64,000 nucleotides of DNA. Origin: Sipunculus nudus. Taxonomy: Eukaryota; Annelida; Sipuncula; Golfingiida; Sipunculidae. The first letter of the stretch is position 1. Each line of letters opens with the position of its first letter. Positions 1-12,160 of this stretch are shown here, one piece after another. The stretch spans positions 77,059,056 to 77,123,055 of the forward strand of contig CM049310.1 in NCBI GenBank assembly GCA_026874595.1, read 5' to 3'. A program made the position numbers and the translations under genes. The notes under the pieces were generated by a model. That model made no database searches, had not been told where the DNA came from, and saw only the letters and a list, made by a program, of their open reading frames with translations.

Positions 1-784
1 ATATTGGAAGAGACCCCTTTTCATTTTTAGTCGCTATAATTCAACATCCGGTTATCATCGTTTTCACTAACAAAGATTTTATTTTTAATTCACCACGCAT
101 TAGCGTGATTTCTAGCGAGGGTAGGTGAAATTTTCCATTGTCACTGGAAATCTCACATTTAACAACATAAACATCAAATGTATTTGTTACAAAAATGCGT
201 CCTTTATGCGTCATTATCAGCTGACATCTTCTATTTTTATTGGATTTCTTTTTCAGAGACCGTCCATAATTCTACGTACAAAAATTGTTTCTGCTATGTT
301 TTACATATACATATGCAGTTGCAAAAAAATTACTTTTTCATGGCAAATTCTTCACTTATAGTGACTGTTTACGTCAAATTCATTCAGTATGAGCCAGAAC
401 AAGCGTTTTCAGCTGTCGTAGGCGCAATGTTCTGTTTTTACTAGAATTTCTTCATCAAATTCCTGTTCAAATTTATGTTGGCTTCCGTCGGATGGATGGT
501 ATCCAAGCAACCGAGAGATGTTTTACCCGAAAAAAAATTTCATCATGCGTTTTATTCCCAGATTTGTTACGGCAACCAGAAGCGACACAGGGGCACGTTC
601 AGAATGAAAACGAGGCTGCACAGCAGACGACATGTCCTGCAATCAGCTGAGATGGCCTCATGTCCATGTTTTATATGACCTATTGTCGATTGAGCAACAG
701 AGAGGCGGAAGTTTTGTACCTCATGCGCAGTTTCATAAAAAATTGGAAGGGGAGTGTAATTAAATATATGCAAGGAACTCATGT
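1..784. other. No gene recognised
   Basis: AT-rich sequence with only short overlapping ORFs on both strands. No splice-bounded coding segment or repeat family was recognised. Confidence 0.5.
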
Positions 785-1097
785 TGGCGGTCCTTAATGT
801 GGGATACTCCGCAGCCCGTGTTTTCATTCACTTATTCGGCCCATATTCCCATCTTCATTCGGGCATATGTGACTGCACATTTGTGAATATTCCTGCATGG
901 AAGTCCTTCTTGGATCCGGATCATAAAACTGACCAACACCGAAATCTAATCGATTCCAACTGGACCACTTCCAAGTTAAGGTACCGTGAAAATTTCATGG
1001 GATTCCGTTCATGATTGCGTGAGATATGTTGTGAGGACCCACACATACACACAAGAACGGGAATTAACGTATGCCCTCCTACCGCAGGCAATAAAAT
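785..1097 (+). repeat. Interspersed repeat family R1, copy 1
   Basis: This about 310-bp repeat recurs at 17194-17535, 37290-37530 and 52664-53050 (inverted). Shared landmarks, in order, are a TTCATTCACTTATT-like segment, GGATCCGGATCAT, a segment around TTCATGATTGCGTGAGATAT, then a CA-rich stretch with CACACACAAGAACGG, ending CGCAGGCAATAAA. Better-preserved copies begin with the short palindrome CATTCTAAGGAATG, missing here. It has no ORF and is probably a non-autonomous element; the superfamily is unknown. Confidence 0.7.
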
Positions 1098-1167
1098 ATT
1101 TTAGATTATAAAACAGACATGAACACTCCGTTTCAATTGTCGCCTGAGGATGGGGATGGTGATATAG

Positions 1168-1668
1168 AACACAGGCGCTTAATTGCTATTAGTATAATGT
1201 TCGGTTAATTTTGTTACTTTTCTGTGTCATTTCCTTACAACTATTACATATCTGACATTTTCCTAACCACTAAAAGGTAAAGTAATAAGATTGGTTAACC
1301 CGTATGAACTTGTAAATACACAATATACGGTCCATTCCTTTATTATTCACTTAATATTTGGGATAGGCAGACATGAAGCCCCCGTCGGTAGGTCCCACAG
1401 CAATGGCATAGCAACCGAGGTTGCTTGGTTGATATGTTTGATAGTGACACCGCTGACGTAACAACGGTATGCCAATCACGCACGTACTTACGATTCGGGT
1501 TTCTTGCCTGCCCATCCTAAATATTAAGTAAATAATAAAGATATGGACCATCTAGTGTGAAAAGCAATAGGGAAATGTCAGAGATGTAACATTTATAAGG
1601 AAATGACCCAGAAAAGTAACAAATTTAACCGAAATCTAAACTAAAAGCAACTCAAGCGCCTGTGGATA
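1168..1668. repeat. Long imperfect palindrome (foldback)
   Basis: The left arm (about 1168-1373) and right arm (about 1504-1668) are reverse complements with scattered mismatches and small gaps. Paired landmarks include ACAGGCGCTT, GTTACTTTTCTG, TCATTTCCTTA and ACTTAATATTT. The spacer is about 130 bp. Transcribed RNA would fold into a long hairpin. No coding content is seen in the spacer. It resembles a foldback or MITE-like element. Confidence 0.75.
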
Positions 1669-1984
1669 GATATAGCCTAAAATTACGAATTTTTTAGATG
1701 TTAAAGGCAGAAAATTCATACCGTGTATTAACGAGTTCATGCGGGATAACCAATCTTATAACTTTCCCTTGTGGCGGTTATTTTTTAAAAGCCTGTGACA
1801 GGAAGATAGACCGTTTCACAGGTTTTATACACCTCCGAATCTTTCACAAATCCGCGATTTTATTTTTCTCTGAATGCACGTTATTTTCTGTCTGTATGGA
1901 TTTTAGGCGCAAACAAATAGAAAACAAAAAAATACAAAAACTAAAAACGTATCATATATATGATACATATTGTTACGAAGACAA
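1669..1984. other. No feature recognised
   Basis: AT-rich, with one unremarkable ORF on the plus strand (1698-2033) that has no recognisable domain and runs into the adjacent SINE. Confidence 0.5.
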
Positions 1985-2085
1985 ATTGCTCAGGGGAAAA
2001 TACTGGGCCGATCCGGGATTCCAACCCATGTAGGTGGCGCACAAGTCCAGCGTACCAACCGCTTCGCTAGAAAAGCAAGCTCCAC
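1985..2085 (-). repeat. tRNA-derived SINE fragment
   Basis: On the minus strand there is an A-box-like segment (AGCGAAGCGGTTGGTACGC) followed by a B-box-like GGGTTGGAATCCC, spaced as in tRNA genes, then a short tail (GATCGGCCCAGTATTTTC). The cloverleaf is too degenerate for a functional tRNA. It abuts a (TA)n tract. Confidence 0.6.
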
Positions 2086-2110
2086 TTATATATATATATA
2101 TATATATATT
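2086..2110. repeat. (TA)n microsatellite
   Basis: Pure alternating TA immediately beside the SINE tRNA-like head. Confidence 0.9.
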
Positions 2111-3269
2111 TATAGGCTTTAGATAAATAGTCTTTGGGCAAATACTGTAATATTCTTTGGCCCCCATTAACGATTGTGTTCCCTGCCGATATCCCTGAGA
2201 TTACATCTGTTGATGGAGCAACCTGTAAAATCACCGGTAATGGCTGAACAATCAACCGGAGCATTCTTCAGCACTTCAGGAATGTGGCTGTTTTCAAAAC
2301 CATTAACACTGTCAAAACCTGTGAACAAACACCCGGAGCCCCCAAGACCTCTGACGTGCCGCGTTCCTTGAATCATTCATCACTCTCGTCCATGTTAATG
2401 CATTTACGTGGCCTTATTTTTCGCCCAGATTCCGTCGCTGATTCCATTTAATGTCTCATCGGACCCGAAGAAAGCGGCACCCGTTGATGCCGCGGGGAAA
2501 AATGCATTCAGGAGAATTATTCATGTGTTAAGAATACTCAAAGTGTTCATTTCCGCCGCCCATCTAGTAAAATGCTAAAGAAAACTTAAGTAAATTTATC
2601 TCCTCCATGATAATATCTAATCATATTTTTTTATCTAATATAAAGCTCTCAAGCTCAAGTCATTTTGTCGGCAAGTTTCTCAACGTGTCTTAAGCTTGTC
2701 ACGTTTTGAAAAGATGGTCTCAATAGTTCATGATTGATATGAAGTTAACGCACAAGCATGTTGTACTACGGGGAAGATACAAGCTATTTTCGTTTGATAA
2801 AGACCGGGAGGAATTATCGGACTCCTCGCAAGAACTGTGATAATCTATCCAAACTTCCTCCAACGAGGGATGCCCTATTAAATTATAGTAATTATTCTCT
2901 CCAACTTATATATTATTATAAAATTAGATACTAAATTAAATGAAGGTCTACAGGACAAATATGAGACGAACAGCTAATTAAAAAGCTAATAATAAACACC
3001 AACATGTATACCATCTTGGTTCTATACTGAACTTTTATCTCCAAAATCACTTCGATGGTTTTTCAGAATATTGGTACCAACAGCCAATATTTACAACAGC
3101 ATATTTATTTAGAGTTGATACTTTTGTGCTTGTGACCAATGACCATGACCATCATGAGTGAAAACGAAATGATGTAATTAATAGGCATGTTTTTCTTAAA
3201 TACTGATGCAATTGTATAACAAAATACTATGGAAGATAAGGTTTGGGTTTAATTCATGTTGATTAGGCT

Positions 3270-3271
<2 letters not shown>
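2111..3271. other. Intergenic; GC-richer patch at 2160-2500
   Basis: The patch at 2160-2500 is more GC-rich than its surroundings and is open in several frames on both strands for about 65 codons each. Acceptor-like sites occur on the minus strand near 2230 and 2325. No domain is recognised. It may be an old exon or a transposon remnant. The rest is featureless AT-rich DNA. Confidence 0.3.

Positions 3272-3339
<68 letters not shown>
3272..3339. repeat. (CT)n microsatellite
   Basis: An almost perfect CT dinucleotide tract of about 68 bp. Confidence 0.95.
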
Positions 3340-3342
<3 letters not shown>

Positions 3343-3559
3343 TTGCAGTTTACTTTGTGGCATTTTCTGGGACAATTAAAATATATTGCCAGATAATTTC
3401 AATGGACAACCTTTGAAAGGTTACTGCAAGTTACTGCTTTACACTTTACATATTCTGTACTTCTCCAATCAAAATTTAAAGGGCCCAATTACCTATCTGA
3501 CCTTTATTAATGATAGGATATCCCCTCGAGCTTTAATAAAAATAGGCCAGAAAACGTGT

Positions 3560-3840
3560 ATATCACCGCACACAGGCTGCTTGTTTTGTTTAAATCAACG
3601 TGTTTATGAGACGTGGTGGGCCGCCAAAATAAAACAAATTCGACAAGGGCATCTGACAGCAGAAACAAGTGACCTATCTACCTGCTCATATATGCAACAT
3701 ATCATCTAAGGTTACATGTTAATCCGGTTTGTAAACAGTGCTCATGTTGTTGATAAGCAAGTTTCTTATATCCTTCATTATAAGACGTTAAAAGATCTTT
3801 TCTCAACCAAAATTATCCTTAGATCACAGAGGAAGCCAGA
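3560..3840. repeat. Diverged direct duplication, unit 1
   Basis: It resembles 4190-4500 in the same orientation. Shared landmarks are a GCCGCCAAAATAA-like stretch, ACAAGGGCATCTG, CATATATGCAA, TTGTTGATAA and AAGCCAGAAAT, in the same order. The plus-strand ORF at 3386-3709 covers part of it but has no domain and is not preserved in the second copy. Confidence 0.45.
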
Positions 3841-4189
3841 AATCACATAAATTCTTTTTCAAAAGGTAGGTGAATGGGCACCTTTAAGCTTCAGACCGTT
3901 TCAGCTTTATGTGTAGCGGTTCAATGTATGGTTACTGTTCACGGGTAGTGCACAAATGAGGAACGAGAGACTCCTCCTATAATGCCCACAAAAATTAACA
4001 GGTAGGAGAGACCAGGAAAGAAACGTGTAAAATCCTATGAGACTAACATGTCAAAGCCTCAACTTTTAGCTCTGTACTTAAAGGGGTCTATTCTGACGTC
4101 TATTAACTAAAATAAATACATGTACCTTGAAACTTTTACATAAATATGTTGGAAAATGCTGATCCCGTCGGAAACATTTCATACACAAG

Positions 4190-4500
4190 TGTTCATAACA
4201 CATGCCGTGCCCGCAAAAATAATCTAAACACATTCAACAAGGACATCTGGCGGGAAGTCGGACGAACAAGAGTTTAACAAAAGGCGTTTTGCTACTGAGT
4301 GATGTTTCGACTTCAGCACATATGCAATCAACCACGGTTGGTAACATGGTTTATCTCTATATACCCTGATTACTAACAGCTTGTTGATAAACAACCAATA
4401 CATCGATCAAAGAGGCATTATAAGAACTTTCCTTAACAGGAATTGCCAAAAAAAATAATTAAAATGAACGCAGAGTAAGCCAGAAATAAAAGTAAAAAAA
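4190..4500. repeat. Diverged direct duplication, unit 2
   Basis: Partner of 3560-3840. It lies immediately upstream of the 94-bp tandem array. Confidence 0.45.
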
Positions 4501-4504
4501 TCTA

Positions 4505-5275
4505 CGGATACGAAATGTGAATAGCGGACATTAACGTATTGAAAACATGGGCAGAACCCCGAAAAATATAGGGAGGTCAAGGGCGATTATGTGAAATTAA
4601 TGATAAACTACATGAATAGCTGACTTTAACGCATTGAAAACATGGGCAAAACCCCGACAAATTAAGGGAGGCCAAGGGTGATTGAGTGAAATTAATGATA
4701 AACAACATTGATAGTCTTAATAACGTATTGAAAACATGGGCAGAACCCCGACAAATATAGGGAGGTCAAGGACGATTATCTGAAATTAATGATAAACTAC
4801 ATGAATAGCTACCTTCAACGTAATGAAAACATGGACAGAACCCCGACAAATATAGGGAGGTCAAGGACGATTATCTGAAATAATGATAAACTACATGAAT
4901 AGCTACCTTCAACGTAATGAAAACATGGACAGAACCCCGACAAATATAGGGGGGTCAAGGATGATTATCTGAAATTAATGATAAACTACATGAATATTTG
5001 ACTTTAACGTACTGAAAACATGGACAGAACCCCGACAAATATAGGGGGGTCAAGGTTGATTATCTGAAATAATGATAAACTACATGAATAGCTGACTTTA
5101 ATGTATTGAAAAAATGTATCCCGATAAATATAGGAAAGTCAAGTGTGATTATGTGAAATTAATGATAAACTACATGAATAGCTACCTTTAATGTATTGAA
5201 ATCATGGACAGAACCCCGACAAATATAGGGAGGTCAAGGGTGATTATCTGAAATTAATGATAAAGTACATGATGC
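4505..5275. repeat. Tandem array, about 94-bp unit, 8 copies
   Basis: The landmark GAAAACATGG begins near 4541, 4636, 4730, 4825, 4919 and 5014, with altered versions near 5108 and 5198, so the spacing is 94-95 bp. Each unit also carries CAGAACCCCGACAAATATAG and a GAAATTAATGATAAACTACA segment. The last units have small deletions. There is no ORF. It is a minisatellite to satellite-like block. Confidence 0.92.
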
Positions 5276-6199
5276 CTAAGGAAGATAATCTGTAAAAGTT
5301 GAGCAGGCTTTGCCTCTTTAAACTCGCCCCCTCTCCCCCTTCCTCCGCCTCGGCCCAGAGAAATTCTAAAGATATTCTAGATAAATCTATTGTCTCGTGT
5401 CCAATACCGAATTCACATAATAAGTCACGATTCGTGTGGAATTGGTGGAGGAATGTAATCCCAATGCGTTTTCATTGAAATCAACAGTACAGAAAGCTTT
5501 TTCTTAATGTCACCAAACAAAAACGTGCACCGAATAGAAGACAGTAGTGTTCATAACATATATTTAAGTCAGTTTATGTCTATGTCAGTTGTTCATGAAG
5601 TAATACTGAGGAGGTGTTTGATATGGGATAGAATTACAGGTGCGTTTTACAAAAGACCAACGTTCGTCATAGACAATGCGCCTTAAATAATATCCCACTG
5701 AGAATAAATTATGGTTTCTTTGTGACCTTTTTCTCCTAGTATCCCACACACTTTGTGAAATGAAAGGAGTTAGGGTACATAGATCAGCCTAGATCTGTGT
5801 TATTTTAACCAACGTAAAACACAAACGGTAAAATAAACAACGTCAATATTTGGTTCTAGTGGCTTTAAATTACCTGAATGTATGTGTACAGAAACCAAAA
5901 TTTCTACTATCTTCTGGAATTTACTACAAAACGAACTTCTTAGTTATAAGCTAATAAATTATACTGCCAATAAGTCCACCCCTTTTCTTGTTCCCGGCTA
6001 TTTTGCCTAAATTTGAAAATTAACTATATTTTTAAGTGAAACATATATAATATCAGTAGTGTTTCTTGTCCGCTACGTTCTACCTGCTTCCACCAAAATT
6101 TCCTCCTTTTTAATACTCTTTTATAGTCCTTGCCATTTCCTCATGCCCACCTGTTTTATGCTATAAACCTTCTATTAGTAACATTTCAAGGGAAAATGT
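5276..6199. other. No feature recognised
   Basis: AT-rich sequence with a short C-rich patch near 5325-5350. No gene or repeat family was recognised. Confidence 0.5.
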
Positions 6200-6900
6200 A
6201 ATGTATGGTGGAAGATTAAAGAGCCTCGTTTTCAACAAGGTAAATAAATACCTTACACCTTAGAAACTGATTCAAATCACATATCAATCCCACATATGGC
6301 AGCCAACGGTCACGTGCAAAAACAGACTCAACTGACAGCTGCTGATTAGATGATGTCAAATAAATGCTCTTAAATTTTAAACATGCAACTAAAACCAGAT
6401 GGCTTCTAAAGCAGGGACACATCTGATCCACCATAACTTCTTATTATACATCATAAGTGCGTAATTTTGGCATCAATGGAATTGGAAGAATATAAGCTTT
6501 TATATCATATATAATTTGGCCTTAAAAAAGTTACGTGTGATTTCTTGGGCAACATTCGTACCACCTACCCCTTATTTTTTCTGAGAAATTGACATTTTCC
6601 AGATATTATGGGTACCAAGGGCATATTTTAGGATTTAGGCATATATATGTCTGAATAAAGTTAAAGCATCTTTCAGCACAAATGCATATGCATATTTAAC
6701 ATCAGTTTTCCAAATTATGCAAGATGAGACACAATAAACAAGCTAGGACAAGCAAGTCAAACATTTTTTCGGAAATACCGTCATCGCAGTGTCTTTTGCT
6801 TCATCACTTTTGCAAATCTCAACATATCTGCAAGATTTTAGTATCATTTTCTTTGTAGACAATTTCCTATTTCAATGATAATAAATATGATCATCAGAAT
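6200..6900 (+). repeat. Repeat family R4, copy 1
   Basis: It carries CCATAACTTCTTATTATA, AATTTTGGCATCAATGGAAT, ATAATTTGGCCTTAAAAAAG and GGTACCAAGGGCATATTTTA in order. The same order recurs in inverse orientation at 9240-9835 and, more diverged, at 7030-7430. No coding region is visible. Confidence 0.75.
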
Positions 6901-7029
6901 AACGAGAAGTTTTGTGCTTATATGTTATCCCCTATACCCCTAAAATATAAGGCAGCGTGAAGCATGATCTTCAATGGCCATGGGCCGGAGAAGCCTACAG
7001 CGCTCAGGGAATTTTCATGATCCCACTAG

Positions 7030-7430
7030 CTGGCTGTTTTAAGCGTTTCAAGATGTTTCCAAACATAAAAAGAAAAGAAACACCCTGTAAATCCCCTTCA
7101 CCTAGCCAAATACTCAATTTTAAAACTTTATCTGGAGTGACTTTGCGCCAGTATACGGACAATAATAGTTTTTAAATAATATTATGTATCCACATTGCAT
7201 AATTTTGACACAAATAGGAGTGGAAGAACATTTCTATATTAAAATATTACCGTTTTGCCAAGAGGATATGATATATATATTAATTCTGAGGCAATTTTGT
7301 ATTCTCTATAATCTTGAATTTATTTCCCTAATGATTAACACTTGCGCATATACTCTGTATACCAAAGGCGTATTTAGAGGATTCAGACTTTTTATTGAAT
7401 TTTAATCATTCATTTAAGTATTCCTTTCGC
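7030..7430 (+). repeat. Repeat family R4, copy 2 (diverged)
   Basis: It shares GATGTTTCCAAACAT, CATTGCATAATTTTG, AGTGGAAGAACA and TACCAAAGGCGTATTTAG with the other copies, in the same order. The ORFs at 6957-7175 and 7184-7405 fall in it and are not maintained between copies, so they are not called as genes. Confidence 0.6.
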
Positions 7431-7777
7431 ACGAATACATTTGGATTTTCCACAGTATTTTTCTAGATTATTTGAAATAACACCAGGTAATACAATGAAG
7501 GTTACATTTGACAACAATCTGTAGCTGTGTTGGTGACACATGTAGTGTATTTTGTTTCACACACACGTATCTCATAATAAGAGCAAGATCTTGGTCTTAC
7601 TGGATTTGTAGGAACTATACTACTTATAGCTTATATGTATGATCAGTTAAATGCAGAAGATAGAAAAGAAAAAAAACACGATAGGTGTATGGTTGCTACT
7701 CTCAACCCCATCAGTATCAATCAAATGATTTGAACCCTGAACCTCACAACTTGGGAGAATGATCTAGGCTGTATTAC

Positions 7778-7977
7778 CAGGAGCGGATCCAGGATTTCGG
7801 AAAGGGGGGGGGGGGCAACCAAAGAGGACTTAAGAAAAGCCTATAAAAAGGTCATCGTGCCCGCAAAAAAGGGGGGGGGGGTCCAAGCCACAATATTTTG
7901 TCCGAAACATTTAAAATAGCTTGCGGCAGATGAAAAAAAAGGGGGAGTACCCCCCCCCCCCCCCCCATCCGCTTCTG
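7778..7977. mobile_element. MITE of the CAGGGGCGGA type with G/C runs
   Basis: The left end CAGGAGCGGATCC and the right end (CAGAAGCGGAT read from the other strand) form a short TIR. An identical pentamer ATTAC flanks both ends (7773-7777 and 7978-7982), fitting a 5-bp target duplication. The interior holds poly-G runs near 7806 and 7868 and a poly-C run near 7951-7966. Confidence 0.7.
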
Positions 7978-7982
7978 ATTAC

Positions 7983-8510
7983 TTCTTAAACCTGTAACAT
8001 TACCTGTACTGCAAATAACTGAGACCATTGCCCACAAGCTCCTTCTAATACTTCTATAAATCATGTGCAACAAATAAGTGTCAAGTCACAAATATTTTAT
8101 CAGAATAAATATCAGCAATCCCAACATTATGGTGTATTTTGCTTCATTGGCTTAAAATATTAAAATTTATGGCCTTTTGATATATATGACGAATTTAACT
8201 TTTCTTTTGTCGAGCAACGATGTTCACTCATGGTTAAGTGATGGTGGAAGATATTATTAGGAATATCATGGAATTACCGAGGGAATATTCATATATTAAT
8301 TACTGTTTATTAGTTCACTAAGAGCTAGATTAATACTAGTAACATCACTTGATCGTTAAACAGGGACGACACATTTTAGCACTATTGTGCTTAAGTCCAC
8401 TTGAATCAGGTTTTCTGTTTGAGTCCTACACGTACCACTGACCAATTCATTTATTCCCTTCTGCAAAGAAGCAGAGAAAGTCTGATTTGGTGAAATAGAG
8501 ATAAACATAT
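7983..8510. other. No feature recognised
   Basis: AT-rich and non-coding by inspection. Confidence 0.5.
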
Positions 8511-8775
8511 TTGAGACATATAAGCCGGGCTCATGATCAAGAGTTCGAAACCCGGTCAGACCCCCACCGTGTCAAGACCCTTGGGCAAGGTCCCAACCGC
8601 AAGTGTGCCTCTGTCCACCCAGCAGTAGATATGGGTACCAGTAAATACTGGGAAGGTAACCTTCGATGGACTAGCGTTCCATCCAGGAGGAGTTTAGCTC
8701 CTTAGTCGCTTCATGCTGAAGAAACCAGGATAAACTGCGGCCTGATGAGCCAGTAGGCTCGGGTGTAAAAGCTAA
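8511..8775 (+). repeat. tRNA-related SINE
   Basis: A B-box-like GAGTTCGAAACCCGG near 8540 is followed by a conserved-looking body with CCCTTGGGCAAGG, CGTTCCATCCAGGAGG, CTTAGTCGCTTCATGC and a tail GGCCTGATGAGCCAGTAGGC. This resembles the core shared by several metazoan SINE families. The tRNA-like head is incomplete at its 5' end. The ORF reading through it is not a gene. Confidence 0.7.
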
Positions 8776-9239
8776 AAGCTTTTAAATTCTATGAGTTTAA
8801 AGAAACAAAGTGAAACCAAAACCATGTATGCTATTATTTTCTTTTATCTGAAGTTATGAAACAAAATACACTATAATGTAGTTCAAGCTGGTCTTTCTGA
8901 TGACGTATAAGTCACTTCAATCAGTTATATCAGATAATGTATAGAAACACCAGAAGAAGCCTGGGTTCTCCAGTCTCAATTACATTCAACACAAGTTTTT
9001 AGTTACTTGAGTATAGAACTGTATATATAAATTCCACTTTCACATTGTGAAATTCAAGGAAGCTGGAGATAAGACCCATTCATATTCATTTGGAAGTAGG
9101 AAAATACCATCTAAGTACTTTTTAATATTCTTGCATTTTTAGGATCATACATTTTATCAATAGATACTTCCTACAACTTCAATCGCACCGAGATCTTGCT
9201 CATATACCGAGATTTGCAGTTGTGTAACAAAAGACACAG
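8776..9239. other. No feature recognised
   Basis: AT-rich and non-coding by inspection. Confidence 0.5.
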
Positions 9240-9835
9240 TAAAAAAAATATAATTGTTTTTGTTATTATAGTGTTATTTTGCATATTTGGGATACTTATC
9301 GAAATGCATTTGTGCTATTTGTGCTAAAGAAGTAAGATCTAAATCATTTATCTGAATATTGCAAATCTGCCTTACAAATTTGGTATAAAGAGCACATGCG
9401 AAGGTTTTGACTTTGTTAATTAATATGTAAAATATGCATATTCATTTGTGATAAAAGATGTTTTAAACACATTCAGAACCAAGGATGTGCCTAGATCCTA
9501 AAATATGCCCTTGGTACCCATCATATCTGGGAAAATGTTAAGGGGAAAAATTAAGGGGTAGAGGATACGAAAGTGGCCCAATAATTAATACATTACTTTT
9601 TTAAGGCCAAATTATATATAATTATGAAGCTTTTGTTCTTCCAATTCCATTGATGCCAAAATTATGCACTTAATTTATAATAAGAAAGTTATGGTCCAAT
9701 AACCAATGGGAAGTGGTGCCAGTCAAAAGTTTTCAAACTGAGCACACAGTTTGTAAAAAAGTTGATTATCCGGGTATTTGCAGTATTTAAATGTTTGGAA
9801 ACACCTGGAAATGAGTAAAGGACAACTTAAGGGAA
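9240..9835 (-). repeat. Repeat family R4, copy 3 (inverted)
   Basis: Reverse-complement partner of 6200-6900. TAAAATATGCCCTTGGTACC, TTTTTTAAGGCCAAATTATA, ATTCCATTGATGCCAAAATT and AAGAAAGTTATGG appear in mirrored order. The end containing TGTTTGGAAACACC matches copy 2. Confidence 0.75.
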
Positions 9836-11339
9836 AAAAATAGGGGAGTCGCGAAAATTCCCGGGGGGAGGGGGGGGGAGGTTTTCACTTTCTGGCCAAT
9901 GGACTGTAACCTCCACGCATGTCAGGACTGGAACATGCCTTGTGGGATGAGTGTGTACTTCCCTCTCTCTGGGACCTTCTAATCCCTTTAATCCCTTAAA
10001 TTCCACTCCCGAAAGCACAGTAGAATGGCACTGTCTAACTTCAATCATTGGCATTGCCGTGGATTTTCAACGGGAATCGCCATCCATTCAAACAAATAAT
10101 AAACTGTACAGAAGTACTGTTATATGCGAAGATTTAAATGAACAGTCCATGTCCCAAGCGAAATAGCGTTATAAAGATGAATATATTTTAAAAGGAAGAT
10201 ACATTGAAAATTTTCAGATGCCTAACTGAGGCACTGAAAGCCAAGACTGTACAAAATACTTCTGAGACCTCCCATGGAAAACAAATTCATTGTCTCAATG
10301 GTGTGGTATGCAAACTTAAAATATAAACATGAACTAAGCAACCATGCAGGGCATCCCCAGTACAAAAAAAATAATAATCTCAAGACCTTAGTTGGAAAGT
10401 GTAGGAGAAGAGTAACAGTCTAATTTATAAAGCACAAGGGCGCCCCCTAGAAGCAGATGTCATGCAAGCAGCCATGTTTTATCAGACGACAGGCTGTTTC
10501 TTAGATTTCAGGAGGTTTCAGACCGACAAATATAAAAGTTATAACATTTTAACCAACTTACCTTTTTGTAAACCTTCTGATGATATATCAATCAGACTCC
10601 ATGCATATATTTTGCTGACATCGTCCATTAAAAAGGTGAGAAGCTTTCAGTTTAAAAATAAGTTCTAACTTTTTTGTTTGGATATCGGAGTGTTTGGATA
10701 CCGATGTATGCTATATGTACCGCTAGGTTTTGAGGTACAATACTGTAAAATAAGCCAATTTATTTAAGATTATACTATAATTCGTAGACAATTACTTGAA
10801 ACCTAGGGTTTCTGGTAATAATTAAGCTGTGCATTGACATTATGGAGTAATATTAGCCTGGGTTGTAGAAGAATGACAGTCGCGAAACGAGGGCTTTCGA
10901 ACCTGCACGCACGTTGAAATTGACAAGGAATACAAGTTCAGTGGACGCTTCTTCAGGGCGAACAGGTAAAAATTGGATCATTTTCATATCATTGGCAATT
11001 AACCTTAGACTAAAACTGGATCATTATGAACGCTCGATAATTAATAAAATGATATAATAATAGTTTTTGTAATCAAAGATTATCCCAAAAGGTTAGATGT
11101 GAGGTATAAATATGATATAATGACACATAAAATTTTGCCTCGCGTGCTCCCTATTAATTTGTGTAAAAAGATGCATGTAAAATTTACGGTAAAGGGCAAG
11201 GAAGTCTTCAGTTAGACCGCGATATTGAAACGGTCTTAAATTTGTCTTAGACCGCTTCAAGACTCGTTAACTACCGCACTTCAAGACTCAAGTCAAGACT
11301 CAAGCCTAAACAGGTATACTTAAACCCCCTGATGATCTG
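9836..11339. other. No gene; includes a G run
   Basis: A G-rich run lies near 9860-9880. Short ORFs at 9827-10166 and 10462-10668 show no domain. A weak B-box-like GCTTTCGAACC at about 10890 was too little to call a SINE. Confidence 0.4.
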
Positions 11340-12160
11340 AACGAACTCATTGGTCATGCAAGCTTTGGAAGGATAACCAAAAGACCCTCAGGCCTGACGG
11401 TATCAAAATCTCTCGTCATGGTTTTGTTCACCGGCGGTGACCGCACTTTTCCTATAGTTGCTCTTTGAGACGAAAAACTGCAGCAAATAGTGTACGATGC
11501 AGTTCAGCATAGCACCGTGCATGACGTTCCCTGCAATACCCCTGCAATACTGGTTGTGTGGTTGTTGTAAGACGCTCTGTCACCTTAGTTTTTATACAAG
11601 TTTATTCTGATGGCGCGTCCTTGAAATACTGAGGCACCGAGCATACATTCCTTAATGCTGGATCAGCTCTGGTGTTTACTGGACGTAGCATTCAAGGAGG
11701 ACAATACACATGGTCAAAGTAGCAAAGGAGCTCATCCGAATAATTTTAAGCTCAGCACTCTTTGTTTCCCACCACTTTTTCTTCATTTGGCTAATCTTAC
11801 TCTGGAACTTGCTTGAAACATTCATATTTGGCCGTTTATCCCTTCTCATGAAGGCAGCTTGCAAATGCTTCTTCTTTTGACTGACTTTAGCAGGCTGTGC
11901 TGTATTGTCAAACCAGTCCTGATGTTCCCTCTTCGGGTCAGCTTTGCGTTTCGGAACTGGCTCACACTTTCGCTAAGGTAATCTAAGCTGAACGGCTTTC
12001 TCTAACCAGTTTCCCATGCTAATCACAAGTTTTCCTTGATGTCCAGATCAGAGAGTCTGTAAACACACAGGTTTTCTTGATAATGGCTTTCTGACGTCTA
12101 TGGCTGATGACCATGGAAAATGACAGCCAGGGCTGTAGCAACAGATGATCAGTCCAAAAG
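11340..12160 (-). pseudogene. Decayed LINE (non-LTR retrotransposon) ORF2
   Basis: On the minus strand, 11960 to about 11735 is open and encodes a Lys/Arg-rich segment with HQDWFDN, then FQSKISQMKKKWWETKSAEL. This matches the linker between endonuclease and reverse transcriptase of LINE ORF2 proteins of the type containing a KHQDWFDxND motif. Further on, about 11430-11345 reads FDTVRPEGLLVILPKLA then a stop, which corresponds to the AFDTVxREGLW block of the reverse transcriptase. Between these blocks the frame is broken by stops and the expected length is missing, so the copy is dead. The stretch 12160-11960 probably holds the worn end of the endonuclease region (TDHLL). The family assignment is from memory of the motifs; the clade is uncertain. 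Confidence 0.75.

Noticed and set aside
4505-5275. CRISPR array
   Set aside because: The repeat unit is continuous over 94-95 bp with no unique spacers, and the DNA is eukaryotic.
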